This document shows positions 1 to 5,690 of a stretch of 5,724 nucleotides of DNA, in pieces. A program made the position numbers and the translations under genes. The notes under the pieces were generated by a model. The model searched no databases. It was not told where the DNA came from and saw nothing but the letters and a program-made list of their open reading frames with translations. The number at the start of each line of letters is the position of its first letter. The stretch's first letter is position 1. Source of the stretch: an uncultured Eubacteriales bacterium (GTDB lineage Bacteria; Bacillota; Clostridia; Oscillospirales; Oscillospiraceae); assembly GCA_900549705.1 (NCBI GenBank), contig URPI01000143.1, positions 1 through 5,724 of the forward strand. Direction: 5' to 3'.

Positions 1-28
1 CAGCTTCCCCCCGGGGGAAGCCAAGGGG
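1..28. repeat. GC-rich palindromic intergenic repeat, copy A (inverted relative to copy B at the window end)
   Basis: Bases 3-11 (GCTTCCCCC) and 13-21 (GGGGGAAGC) form a perfect 9-bp inverted repeat around a single C at 12. Bases 5-26 are the exact reverse complement of 5703-5724, a 22-base match with no mismatch. The two copies diverge beyond base 26, so the shared unit is the palindrome plus a short CCAAGG flank. It may continue to the left of the window. There is no ORF or transposase nearby. I infer a dispersed, REP/MITE-like intergenic element of the type I associate with gut Oscillospiraceae; family membership was not tested. The 29-143 stretch that follows is AT-rich and I see nothing coding in it. 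Confidence 0.75.
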
Positions 29-143
29 TGCTAACCATAAGCTGAATCCACACAATGCGGCTGGTTGTTCCATATCTTCATGCTAACAGTGCGTTCATAT
101 ATATTTAACTCATGCGATTGCCCTGATTGTTTACACTATTTTA

Positions 144-172
144 TTGATTTGATGTGGAATCCTTGCTATACT
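144..172 (+). promoter_or_regulatory. Sigma-A-type promoter with extended -10 for the DUF2442 gene
   Basis: A TTGATT -35 box (144-149) is followed after 17 bp by a TATACT -10 box (167-172). A TG dinucleotide at 164-165 gives an extended -10 (TGcTATACT). Transcription would begin near 179, so the leader would be only about 15 nt and would start almost at the AAGGAG ribosome binding site (180-185). This supports the ATG at 194 as the true start and excludes a start upstream of the promoter. Confidence 0.7.
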
Positions 173-193
173 ATAGGAAAAGGAGAGAGTTTT

Positions 194-541
194 ATGCCGA
201 CAATATCCATGTTCCGTGGGATGGATGAAAAAATGGCAGCGCATTTTGCCGCCGGGCGCAGGCAAATTGTTCAGGTAACGCCCCGGGATGATTTTACCCT
301 GGTGCTGCGATTTGACAACGGAGAGCTGCGGAGGCTGGATGTCCGTCCCTATCTCCAACCCGGAACAGTGTTTGCGCCGTTCCGGGAGTGGAATCATTTC
401 CGCCGGGTGTATTTAGATGAGAACCATTGTGTTGCCTGGGATATTGACCCCAATGTGGACAGCAGCAGGGTGTGGAACAATAAAGTGGATTTGTGCCCGG
501 ATAGCTGCTATGTAGACAGTGTCCCTCTTTCCACTGGCTGA
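194..541 (+). CDS. DUF2442 domain protein with a DUF4160-like N-terminal tip
   Basis: This encodes 115 aa. I chose the ATG at 194 because AAGGAG (180-185) lies 8 nt upstream and a promoter sits just before it; the frame is open further upstream, but those Met codons lie upstream of or inside the promoter. From about residue 24 the protein reads as DUF2442: a beta-rich start (QIVQVTPRDDF, LRFDNGE), then LDVRPYL, an aromatic/Phe-containing middle, and the hallmark end DLCPDSCYVDSVPL. The family is small, soluble and of unknown biochemical function. It often follows a DUF4160 gene, and such pairs are sometimes suggested to be toxin-antitoxin-like. No DUF4160 gene is visible here, but the first nine residues, MPTISMFRG, closely resemble the usual DUF4160 N-terminus as I remember it. 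The gene may therefore be a DUF4160 start joined to DUF2442 by deletion. Family assignment is fairly sure; function is unknown. Confidence 0.82.
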   Translation: MPTISMFRGMDEKMAAHFAAGRRQIVQVTPRDDFTLVLRFDNGELRRLDVRPYLQPGTVFAPFREWNHFRRVYLDENHCVAWDIDPNVDSSRVWNNKVDLCPDSCYVDSVPLSTG

Positions 542-593
542 CAGAGGGATTTCGTTTCCGTGAATAAAACGTGCGTTTCCCGCTGAACATCAT

Positions 594-625
594 AATGGCG
601 TGACGATTTCGGTCACGCCATTTTA
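594..625 (+). terminator. Probable intrinsic terminator (short U-tract) after the DUF2442 gene
   Basis: Bases 594-604 (AATGGCGTGAC) pair perfectly with 612-622 (GTCACGCCATT), giving an 11-bp stem with a 7-nt loop. Only four T residues follow (621-624, two of them in the stem), so termination may be partial. It lies 52 bases after the DUF2442 stop and 52 bases before the deformylase-like gene. I see no convincing promoter between the hairpin and that gene, so it could also work as a read-through attenuator. Confidence 0.6.
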
Positions 626-676
626 CCGTCCCTGCGGAAGGAAAGCGGTATGCCACGCTGAATAGGAGAATATAAG

Positions 677-1087
677 ATGATATGTGAAATTTGCAAAGAT
701 GAATTTTTCCTCCGGCTGCCCTCCCGGGAGGCCACGGCGGAGGACATGGACATTGCTCAGAATTTACTGGACACGCTGGAAGCCCACAGCGACGGCTGCG
801 TGGGCATGGCAGCCAACATGATTGGGGTGAGCAAGCGCATCATCGCCTTTGACTGCGAAGGCACCTATATGGTGATGTTCAACCCCGTGATTCTCAAAAA
901 AGAGAGGGCGTATCAGACTGAGGAGGGCTGCCTGTCCCTTTCAGGAAGCCGAAAGACGGAGCGCTTCCAGTCCATCAAGGTGCAGTGGCAGAACGAAAAA
1001 TTCCAAACCAGAGTAAAAACCTTTACCGGCTGGACAGCGCAGATTATCCAGCATGAAATCGACCACTGCAACGGCATTCTGATTTAA
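677..1087 (+). CDS. def: Peptide deformylase family protein with altered motif I
   Basis: This encodes 136 aa, with an ATG 7 nt after AGGAGA (664-669). Peptide deformylase is a metalloenzyme that removes the N-formyl group from nascent proteins. Three family motifs are visible. Motif II is EEGCLSL at 82-88, with metal ligand Cys85. Motif III is QHEIDHCNG at 125-133, with metal ligands His126 and His130 and the general base Glu127. Motif I is GMAANMIG at 43-50, where the canonical GxAAxQxG would place a Gln that stabilises the transition state; here that position is Met48. The protein is also short (classical enzymes are about 150-190 aa) and ends right after motif III, without the C-terminal helix. 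The metal site is intact, so it may bind metal and retain some activity. It more likely belongs to the divergent short paralogue group seen in Firmicutes, beside a canonical deformylase encoded elsewhere. Family is certain; deformylase activity is uncertain. Confidence 0.88.
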   Translation: MICEICKDEFFLRLPSREATAEDMDIAQNLLDTLEAHSDGCVGMAANMIGVSKRIIAFDCEGTYMVMFNPVILKKERAYQTEEGCLSLSGSRKTERFQSIKVQWQNEKFQTRVKTFTGWTAQIIQHEIDHCNGILI

Positions 1088-1133
1088 CCGGGGCAGAAGC
1101 TGGTAATTTCCACACAATTTTTTAAAAAAAGCA

Positions 1134-1161
1134 TTGTCTTTTTCTGAATATGGTGTATAAT
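1134..1161 (+). promoter_or_regulatory. Sigma-A-type promoter for the LCP gene
   Basis: TTGTCT (1134-1139) and a perfect TATAAT (1156-1161) are separated by 16 bp. A T6A7 tract at 1118-1130 lies just upstream of the -35 box, where an UP element would sit. Transcription would start near 1168, giving a leader of about 47 nt before the ATG at 1215. The ribosome binding site is AAGGAG at 1201-1206, with an 8-nt spacer. Confidence 0.8.
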
Positions 1162-1214
1162 GATGACCGAAAGCCGTTTTTTGATTTTACAACAGACCCA
1201 AAGGAGAAAACGAA

Positions 1215-2435
1215 ATGTCATATCAAGGAAGATATAATTCCGGCTCCCAGGCCCCCAAGCGCGGACGCGGCAGCGGCACCTGGAAGATTGTGGTGCTGAC
1301 GGTGGTAATCACCGTAATCGCAACCCTTCTATTGGAGATTGGCGGCGCGTGGCTGTTCCTGAACTCCAAGCTGGGGAAATTTACCCAGGCGAAGTTTGAA
1401 GAAAAAGATACCTCCGATATGGACTTGTCCGCCCTCATCGGCAACCTGGATGAAACAGAGCCACCCCCCACCGTTTCCCAGTGGCCGGAGGAAACCACGC
1501 CGGAAGCCGTTACCGAAGCCCCCACCGAAGCACCTACAGAGGCTGCAACCGAGCCTGACTACGGCAAAACCGGCAAGATTGTGAACATCCTGGTGGTCGG
1601 TCAGGATTCCCGCGCAGGCGAAGAAAGCAAGCTGGCCGATGGCATCATGCTGCTGACCCTGAACAAAGAAACCCATACTCTGGCCATGACCTCCTTCCTG
1701 CGGGACAGCTATGTAAAGCTGGCTGACTATGCCGGTCACAAATGCGGCAAGAACCGCATCAATACCGCCTATGCCCTGGGCTATGCCTGGCGGGGCGATG
1801 CCGGTGCTATGGAAATGCTGAACCTGACCATTGCCAACAACTACGGTGTCAACGTGGATGGCAACGTAGAAATCAGCTTCGACACCTTCAAGACCATTGT
1901 GGATGCCATGGGCGGCGTGGACATTGACCTGCAGGGCGACGAATACACCAAGATGTGCGAGTACCGCGACATGTTTAACGAGCACTACGAGTGGAACAAG
2001 ATGGACAAGCACATCGATGAGCTGGTGGAGGGTGTCAATACCCTCAACGGCGACATGGCGCTGGAATACGCCCGGGAGCGTCACGTCAACAATTCCGACA
2101 GTGACATGAACCGGGTCGTCCGTCAGCAGAAGGTTCTGACCCAGGTGATTGATAAGGCCGCTAAAATGAGCCCCCTGGAGCTGAACAAGCTGATTGACGT
2201 GGTGCTGAGCGAAATCATCACCAATATCAGCACCGATGACATGAGAACCTACATCACCGAGCTGACCCCCTATCTGGTTGGCCTGAAGCTGACCTCCCAC
2301 CAGTGCCCCGCTGAGGGAACCTACTGGGGTGAGATGGTGGATTTGCCCGATGGCCCGGGCGGCGTGCTGAAGATTGACTTTGAGAAAAACAAGCAAATCA
2401 TGGCTGCCATTGTAAACGGCGAAGAAGTGGAATAA
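1215..2435 (+). CDS. LytR-CpsA-Psr (LCP) family cell-wall polymer ligase
   Basis: This encodes 406 aa. LCP enzymes are anchored in the membrane with the catalytic domain outside. They transfer undecaprenyl-linked polymers such as teichoic acids or capsule to peptidoglycan. Architecture: a short basic cytoplasmic tail (1-24, rich in Arg/Lys/Gly); one transmembrane helix (about 25-49); a spacer ending in a low-complexity Thr/Glu/Ala/Pro stretch (about 92-114, TEAP-type repeats); then the LCP domain (about 121-310). Visible LCP motifs are GQDSR (129-133), LADGIMLLTLN (140-150, in the place of the usual SDTIM motif with the Asp kept), SFLRD (160-164, with the key Arg163), RINTAYALG (181-189), VDAMGGVDIDL (229-239), LNGDMALEYARER (277-289) and SDMNRVVRQQKVL (296-308). 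The last two carry the Arg residues that bind the lipid pyrophosphate. About 95 residues of helical tail follow. The gene is monocistronic, with its own promoter and a strong terminator 6 nt after the stop. The wall polymer it handles cannot be told from sequence. Confidence 0.93.
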   Translation: MSYQGRYNSGSQAPKRGRGSGTWKIVVLTVVITVIATLLLEIGGAWLFLNSKLGKFTQAKFEEKDTSDMDLSALIGNLDETEPPPTVSQWPEETTPEAVTEAPTEAPTEAATEPDYGKTGKIVNILVVGQDSRAGEESKLADGIMLLTLNKETHTLAMTSFLRDSYVKLADYAGHKCGKNRINTAYALGYAWRGDAGAMEMLNLTIANNYGVNVDGNVEISFDTFKTIVDAMGGVDIDLQGDEYTKMCEYRDMFNEHYEWNKMDKHIDELVEGVNTLNGDMALEYARERHVNNSDSDMNRVVRQQKVLTQVIDKAAKMSPLELNKLIDVVLSEIITNISTDDMRTYITELTPYLVGLKLTSHQCPAEGTYWGEMVDLPDGPGGVLKIDFEKNKQIMAAIVNGEEVE

Positions 2436-2441
2436 CCCCAC

Positions 2442-2477
2442 CTGCCCCTGCGAAACACCGCAGGGGCAGCTTTTTTT
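2442..2477 (+). terminator. Strong intrinsic terminator of the LCP gene
   Basis: An 11-bp perfect stem is formed by 2442-2452 (CTGCCCCTGCG) and 2459-2469 (CGCAGGGGCAG), with a 6-nt loop AAACAC. One C and then seven T residues (2471-2477) follow, with further T-rich sequence to 2485. This separates the LCP unit from the murI operon. Confidence 0.95.
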
Positions 2478-2486
2478 GTTCTTTTG

Positions 2487-2515
2487 TTGAAAAGTATGAG
2501 GTAATCTGATAGAAT
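2487..2515 (+). promoter_or_regulatory. Sigma-A-type promoter of the murI-udk-HAD-DUF89 operon
   Basis: TTGAAA (2487-2492) and TAGAAT (2510-2515) are separated by the ideal 17 bp. The site lies directly after the LCP terminator. Transcription would start near 2522, leaving a long, GC-rich leader of about 93 nt before the murI ATG. No other promoter is visible before the end of the four genes, and the later genes overlap or nearly touch. Confidence 0.75.
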
Positions 2516-2521
2516 AAGGGA

Positions 2522-2606
2522 AAAGTGTGCGCACGGTACGCCGGTTTTGCCTACGCCCCCACGGCGCGAAGCACCATTGTCCGGCGGCACTGCCGCCAAA
2601 AGAGGT
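2522..2606 (+). promoter_or_regulatory. Structured leader of murI with a hairpin next to the ribosome binding site
   Basis: GGCGGC (2583-2588) pairs with GCCGCC (2592-2597) in a 6-bp GC stem with an ACT loop. It ends 3 nt before the AGAGGT ribosome binding site (2601-2606). An upstream CGCCGG (2539-2544) can instead pair with CCGGCG (2581-2586), which would break that hairpin; a second partner for it is CGGCG at 2562-2566. The leader also contains the self-complementary GTGCGCAC (2527-2534). The pairings are seen in the sequence; any regulatory switching is inference. It matches no riboswitch class that I recognise. Confidence 0.35.
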
Positions 2607-2614
2607 AAAAACTT

Positions 2615-3385
2615 ATGAACACCAAACAGGATTACATTGCGGTGCTGGACTCCGGCCTGGGCGGCCTGAGCGTGCTGCGTCATCTGCGCCGCCGGATGCC
2701 CGGCGAGCGGTTTGTCTACTACGGCGATTCCGCCCACGCGCCCTACGGCACCCGCAGTCACGCAGAGGTGGAGGCGCTGACCATGAATGCCGCCGCCCAC
2801 CTGATGTCCTATGGTCTCAAGGCACTGGTGGTGGCCTGCAACACCGCCACCGCTGCCGCCATTACCCCCCTGCGGGCAGCATACCCCAACTTGATTGTGG
2901 TGGGGGTGGAACCGGCACTGAAGCTGGCAGCGGATCGCTACCCCGGCGGAAGCATTGGCGTGATGGCAACCCCCGTCACCCTGCGGGAAGAAAAATTCAA
3001 CCGGCTGCTCCAGCGCTGTGCCTCTGCCTGTCAGGTCTATAAAATCCCCGCTCCCCAGCTGGTTCCCCTGATTGAAGAGGGACTGGTGGACACCCCCATC
3101 ATGGAGCAGACGCTCCACCAGCTGCTGGATCCCTACATGGGCAGAATAAACGCCCTGGTACTGGGCTGCACTCATTTTCCCTTTGCCTCTCATGCCATGG
3201 AACGAATGCTGGGGCCGAGGGTGGCAGTGCTGGACGGCGGCGACGGAACGGCGCGGGAAACCCTGCACCGCCTGGAAAAAGCCAACCTGCTGGAACACGG
3301 AACCGGCGAGGTCATTGTGGAAAACAGCCTTGGCACAGAGGAAATTTTAACGCGCTCCCGGCGGATGCTGGGACTGACGGATTGA
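2615..3385 (+). CDS. murI: Glutamate racemase
   Basis: This encodes 256 aa, close to the family norm of about 260-275. MurI interconverts L- and D-glutamate in the cytoplasm without a cofactor, supplying D-Glu for the peptidoglycan stem peptide. It uses two cysteines as acid/base. The expected motifs appear in order: VLDSGLGGLSVL (10-21, with the substrate-binding Asp12-Ser13), YYGDSAHAPYGTRS (35-48), VVACNTATAAA (72-82, catalytic Cys75) and LVLGCTHFPF (181-190, catalytic Cys185 with His187). Near the C-terminus is LDGGDGTARET, matching the usual D-S/G-G stretch. The ATG at 2615 has AGAGGT 8 nt upstream and the N-terminus begins at the normal place. It is the first gene of a four-gene operon. 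The partners are not wall-synthesis genes, so co-transcription may only reflect housekeeping demand. The two-Cys pattern is shared with aspartate racemases, but the overall motif set fits MurI. Confidence 0.95.
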   Translation: MNTKQDYIAVLDSGLGGLSVLRHLRRRMPGERFVYYGDSAHAPYGTRSHAEVEALTMNAAAHLMSYGLKALVVACNTATAAAITPLRAAYPNLIVVGVEPALKLAADRYPGGSIGVMATPVTLREEKFNRLLQRCASACQVYKIPAPQLVPLIEEGLVDTPIMEQTLHQLLDPYMGRINALVLGCTHFPFASHAMERMLGPRVAVLDGGDGTARETLHRLEKANLLEHGTGEVIVENSLGTEEILTRSRRMLGLTD

Positions 3386-3397
3386 GGAGGAGCAGAA

Positions 3398-4018
3398 ATG
3401 GAAAATGAAGTTTTGGTGATTGGCATTGCCGGCGGTACTGCCAGCGGCAAGACAACCCTAATGAAAAACCTGATTGGCGAATTTGGGGCGGAGGTAACGG
3501 TACTCAGCCACGACAACTATTACAAGCGCCATGACGAAATGCCCTTTGAGGAGCGCTGCAAGCTCAATTATGACGAACCTGCCGCCTTTGACACCAGCCT
3601 CATGGTTTACCACCTGGATCAGCTGCGCCATGGGCAGGCCATTGAATGCCCGGTGTACGACTTCACCGTTCACAACCGCTCCAGCGAAACCATCCGCCTG
3701 GTGCCCAAGAAGGTTATTATTGTGGAGGGCATCCTGATTTTTGAAAACGAGGATCTGCGCAACCTCATGGATATTAAAATCTTTGTGGATACCGATGCCG
3801 ACATCCGCCTGTGCCGCCGCATCAAGCGGGGGCGCTCGCTGGAAAGCGTGCTGGAGCAGTACCAGGCCACCGTCAAGCCCATGCACGAGCGCTATGTGGA
3901 GCCAAGCAAGCGATACGCCGACCTGGTCGTTCCCGAGGGCGGCAAGAATCTGGTGGCGCTGACCATGATTACCGGCCACATCCGCCACTACTTGGACGAG
4001 GGACAAGATGAAATTTGA
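3398..4018 (+). CDS. udk: Uridine (uridine/cytidine) kinase with a shortened LID
   Basis: This encodes 206 aa; E. coli Udk is 213. The enzyme phosphorylates uridine and cytidine to UMP and CMP in pyrimidine salvage. Seen: P-loop GGTASGKTT (12-20, Lys18); SHDNYYK (37-43) with the catalytic-base candidate Asp39; NYDEPAAFD (57-65), where family members usually have DHP rather than DEP; VYDFTVHNR (86-94), with the base-contacting Tyr87, Phe89 and His92; and IIVEGILIF, a Walker B-like strand. The C-terminal EPSKRYADLVVPEGG is typical. In the LID, RRIKRGRS (140-147) replaces the usual RRxxRDxxERGR, so five residues including the RD pair appear to be missing. The flanking sequence stays in frame and well conserved, so the gene is not simply decayed. 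The start has a very strong AGGAGGAG at 3385-3392, which overlaps the murI TGA; the intergenic gap is 12 nt. Confidence 0.93.
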   Translation: MENEVLVIGIAGGTASGKTTLMKNLIGEFGAEVTVLSHDNYYKRHDEMPFEERCKLNYDEPAAFDTSLMVYHLDQLRHGQAIECPVYDFTVHNRSSETIRLVPKKVIIVEGILIFENEDLRNLMDIKIFVDTDADIRLCRRIKRGRSLESVLEQYQATVKPMHERYVEPSKRYADLVVPEGGKNLVALTMITGHIRHYLDEGQDEI

Positions 4019-4649
4019 AAGTCTGATTTTTGATATTGACGGCACCCTGTGGGATTCCCGTGCCCTGGTGGCCGAGGGGTATAACCTGCAATTGCGGGAC
4101 GAAGGACTGGAACGCTGCTGCGTAGATGCCGCCCGGCTGCGCCCCCTGTTCGGCAAGGTCATGTCCGCCATTGCCGATGCGCTTTTCCCGGATATGCCGC
4201 CCCAGGTGCGCTATCCCCTGATGGAGCGCTGCATGGCGCGGGAAAACCGCTACCTGGAAGAAAACGAATGCCGCATCGGCTACGCGGGCATTGCGGAAAC
4301 CCTCTGCACACTCTCCAAAACCCACCGGCTGTTCATCGTCAGCAACAGCCAGCAGGGCTACCCGGAGCTGTGCATCCAAAAGCTGGGACTTGGGCAGTGG
4401 ATTGGGGGGCATCTGTGCTTCGGTGACACCGGAACCAGCAAGGGGCAGACCATCCGCACCCTGATGAACCGGTACGGCATCACCTCCTGCGCCTACATCG
4501 GCGACACCCAAGGGGATTATGAAGCCACGGTGGAAGCCGGGGTTCCCTTCATCTGGGCATCCTATGGCTTCGACACGCCCAGCGGTTATGCACTGAAAAT
4601 TGACTCCCCCGCCGACCTTTTGAAATTAGAGGAGGAGAACAAGCTATGA
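4008..4649 (+). CDS. HAD superfamily phosphatase, phosphoglycolate phosphatase-like
   Basis: This encodes 213 aa, a usual length for a HAD phosphatase with a C1 helical cap. All four HAD motifs are present: FDIDGT (8-13, nucleophile Asp9 and acid/base Asp11); motif II VSNS with Ser112; motif III Lys145 in TSKGQ; motif IV GDTQGD with Mg-binding Asp166 and Asp170. Residues of about 16-80 form the helical cap that sets substrate choice. It should be an active Mg-dependent phosphatase on a small cytoplasmic phosphate ester. Candidates include 2-phosphoglycolate, sugar phosphates or nucleoside monophosphates, and the sequence does not decide among them. The start at 4008 overlaps the end of udk by 11 nt, with GAGG at 3998-4001 inside udk as ribosome binding site. 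The stop overlaps the next gene's ATG (ATGA), so its translation is probably tied to both neighbours. A role in trimming phosphate esters made by or near the upstream kinase is an inference from context. Confidence 0.88.
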   Translation: MKFESLIFDIDGTLWDSRALVAEGYNLQLRDEGLERCCVDAARLRPLFGKVMSAIADALFPDMPPQVRYPLMERCMARENRYLEENECRIGYAGIAETLCTLSKTHRLFIVSNSQQGYPELCIQKLGLGQWIGGHLCFGDTGTSKGQTIRTLMNRYGITSCAYIGDTQGDYEATVEAGVPFIWASYGFDTPSGYALKIDSPADLLKLEEENKL

Positions 4650-5545
4650 GCCTTCCCGTGGATTCTTACTGCATTCAATGCTATCTGCGCCGCAATGCCG
4701 ACCTGGTGCGCCCCCTGGGCAGCGAGGAGGAAACCACCGCTTTCCTCAAGAAAATCATGCAGATGTACATCGATGCTCCTGCCGATGTTCCCTCCCCCTG
4801 GTTCGGCCCGAAGGTTGCCGACCTGCTCCACGAGATGTATGGGCTGGAAATTGACCGCTTCCGCCAGGAAAAATTGGATTCCAACCGGTTTGTGCTGGAA
4901 CGGATGGACGACATCCGGCGGCGGGTGGACGGCGGGGAAAATCCCATTCTGGCCGGTTTGCAATACGCCATTTTGGGAAACTATCTGGACTTTTCTGCCC
5001 TGCAAGGCAATGTGAGCTATGAAAAGCTGGATGAAATGCTGGACGGTGCGAAGAATATCGACGTGGCCGGGCCGGTTTTCGACCGCTTTGTTTCGGATCT
5101 GGCAAAGGGACGGAAGCTATTGTACCTGACGGACAACGCCGGTGAGATTGGCTTTGACCGGGTGTTTGCCGAGGCCATCCGGCAAGCCTATCCCAATCTG
5201 GAAATCACCTTCTGTGTCCGGGGTTTTGTGACCCAGAACGATGCCACCCGGGAGGATGCTGCCGCCGTGGGACTCCCCTTCCCGGTGATTGACAACGGCA
5301 ACCGGGTTGCCGGCACCCAGATTGAGCTGCTCAGCCCGGAAGCCAAGCAGGCGCTGGACCAGGCGGATGTCATTCTCGCCAAGGGCATGGGCAATACCGA
5401 AACCATGCTGGGCTGCGGGTACAATGTCTACTATGCTTTCCTGGTGAAATGCCCCCGGTTTGTCCAGATTTTTAACAAGCCTATGTTTACCCCCATGCTC
5501 ATCCGGGATGACATCCCGCTGCCCCAAATCGCCCGGGGAAAATAA
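4646..5545 (+). CDS. DUF89 / ARMT1-like metal-dependent damage-control phosphatase
   Basis: This encodes 299 aa, a normal length for a stand-alone bacterial/archaeal DUF89 protein. DUF89 enzymes are metal-dependent phosphatases proposed to destroy harmful or surplus phosphometabolites such as sugar phosphates. Motifs seen: an N-terminal CIQC pair (Cys9, Cys12), as in other prokaryotic stand-alone members; an all-helical N-terminal half; YLTDNAGEIGFD (160-171), whose Asp163-Asn164 are expected metal ligands; VRGFVTQNDATREDA (191-205), with Asn198-Asp199; VIDNG; and ILAKGMGNTETM (243-254), with active-site Lys246. The usual family form of the last motif is KGQGNxE, so the Gln is Met here. GGAGGAG at 4631-4637 lies 8 nt before the ATG, and the ATGA overlap with the HAD gene implies translational coupling. 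The name ARMT1 comes from a human homologue once described as a carboxyl methyltransferase; phosphatase is the better expectation here. The substrate is unknown. Confidence 0.88.
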   Translation: MSLPVDSYCIQCYLRRNADLVRPLGSEEETTAFLKKIMQMYIDAPADVPSPWFGPKVADLLHEMYGLEIDRFRQEKLDSNRFVLERMDDIRRRVDGGENPILAGLQYAILGNYLDFSALQGNVSYEKLDEMLDGAKNIDVAGPVFDRFVSDLAKGRKLLYLTDNAGEIGFDRVFAEAIRQAYPNLEITFCVRGFVTQNDATREDAAAVGLPFPVIDNGNRVAGTQIELLSPEAKQALDQADVILAKGMGNTETMLGCGYNVYYAFLVKCPRFVQIFNKPMFTPMLIRDDIPLPQIARGK

Positions 5546-5591
5546 ACCGCAGGGATTCCAATTTTGCAGCGCCAGCCGTAATCTACTGCGT

Positions 5592-5616
5592 CCGTAGGGG
5601 AGAATCTTAGCCTCCT
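5592..5616. repeat. Degenerate copy of a CCGTAGGGG-headed palindromic element
   Basis: CCGTAGGGG (5592-5600) is repeated exactly at 5662-5670. Here it is followed by an imperfect hairpin: bases 5598-5602 can pair with 5612-5616 (one G-T wobble), and 5605 with 5609 around a CTT loop, with mismatches between. It resembles a decayed version of the perfect palindrome 70 bases downstream. It lies 46 bases after the DUF89 stop, where no classical T-tract terminator is found. Confidence 0.4.
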
Positions 5617-5661
5617 GCGACGTTGAATTTTAGAAAGCATTCATTGAATCGCACACGCCCC

Positions 5662-5688
5662 CCGTAGGGGTCGCCAACTTGGCGACCC
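5662..5688. repeat. CCGTAGGGG-headed palindromic element, intact copy
   Basis: After CCGTAGGGG (5662-5670), bases 5668-5677 (GGGTCGCCAA) and 5679-5688 (TTGGCGACCC) form a perfect 10-bp inverted repeat around a single C at 5678. There is no T-tract on either side, so it is not a standard intrinsic terminator, though such a stem in RNA could still stall polymerase or protect the 3' end of the operon message. It appears to be a mobile or dispersed intergenic palindrome. Confidence 0.6.
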
Positions 5689-5690
5689 GA

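Noticed and set aside
65..193. Upstream extension of the DUF2442 reading frame to an ATG at 65
   Set aside because: The extra residues would be encoded across the promoter (144-172), there is no ribosome binding site before 65, and the ATG at 194 has AAGGAG at good spacing.
1108..1118. TCCACACAAT shared with bases 47-56
   Set aside because: It is a 10-base match without shared flanks or palindrome, compatible with chance in AT-rich gaps.
1118..1130. T6A7 tract after the deformylase-like gene as a terminator
   Set aside because: There is no GC stem before it; its position just upstream of the TTGTCT box fits an AT-rich promoter upstream element better.
1503..1556. Short repeated codons in the LCP gene (TEAP-type) as a DNA tandem repeat or phase-variable tract
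   Set aside because: The units differ at the DNA level and encode a flexible Thr/Glu/Ala/Pro wall-spanning linker, common in surface proteins.
1329..2534. Long open frame of 401 codons on the minus strand opposite the LCP gene
   Set aside because: It is antisense to a clear LCP protein, crosses the terminator and has a low-complexity His/Gln/Gly/Val composition typical of a reversed GC-rich gene.
2527..3042. Open frame in another + frame covering the murI leader and first half
   Set aside because: It has no family motifs, no ribosome binding site, and an Arg/Pro/Ala-rich composition typical of a frame shadow; MurI motifs lie in the other frame.
2321..3298. Minus-strand frame of 325 codons opposite murI
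   Set aside because: It overlaps glutamate racemase entirely, crosses the LCP terminator and the murI promoter, and resembles no protein family.
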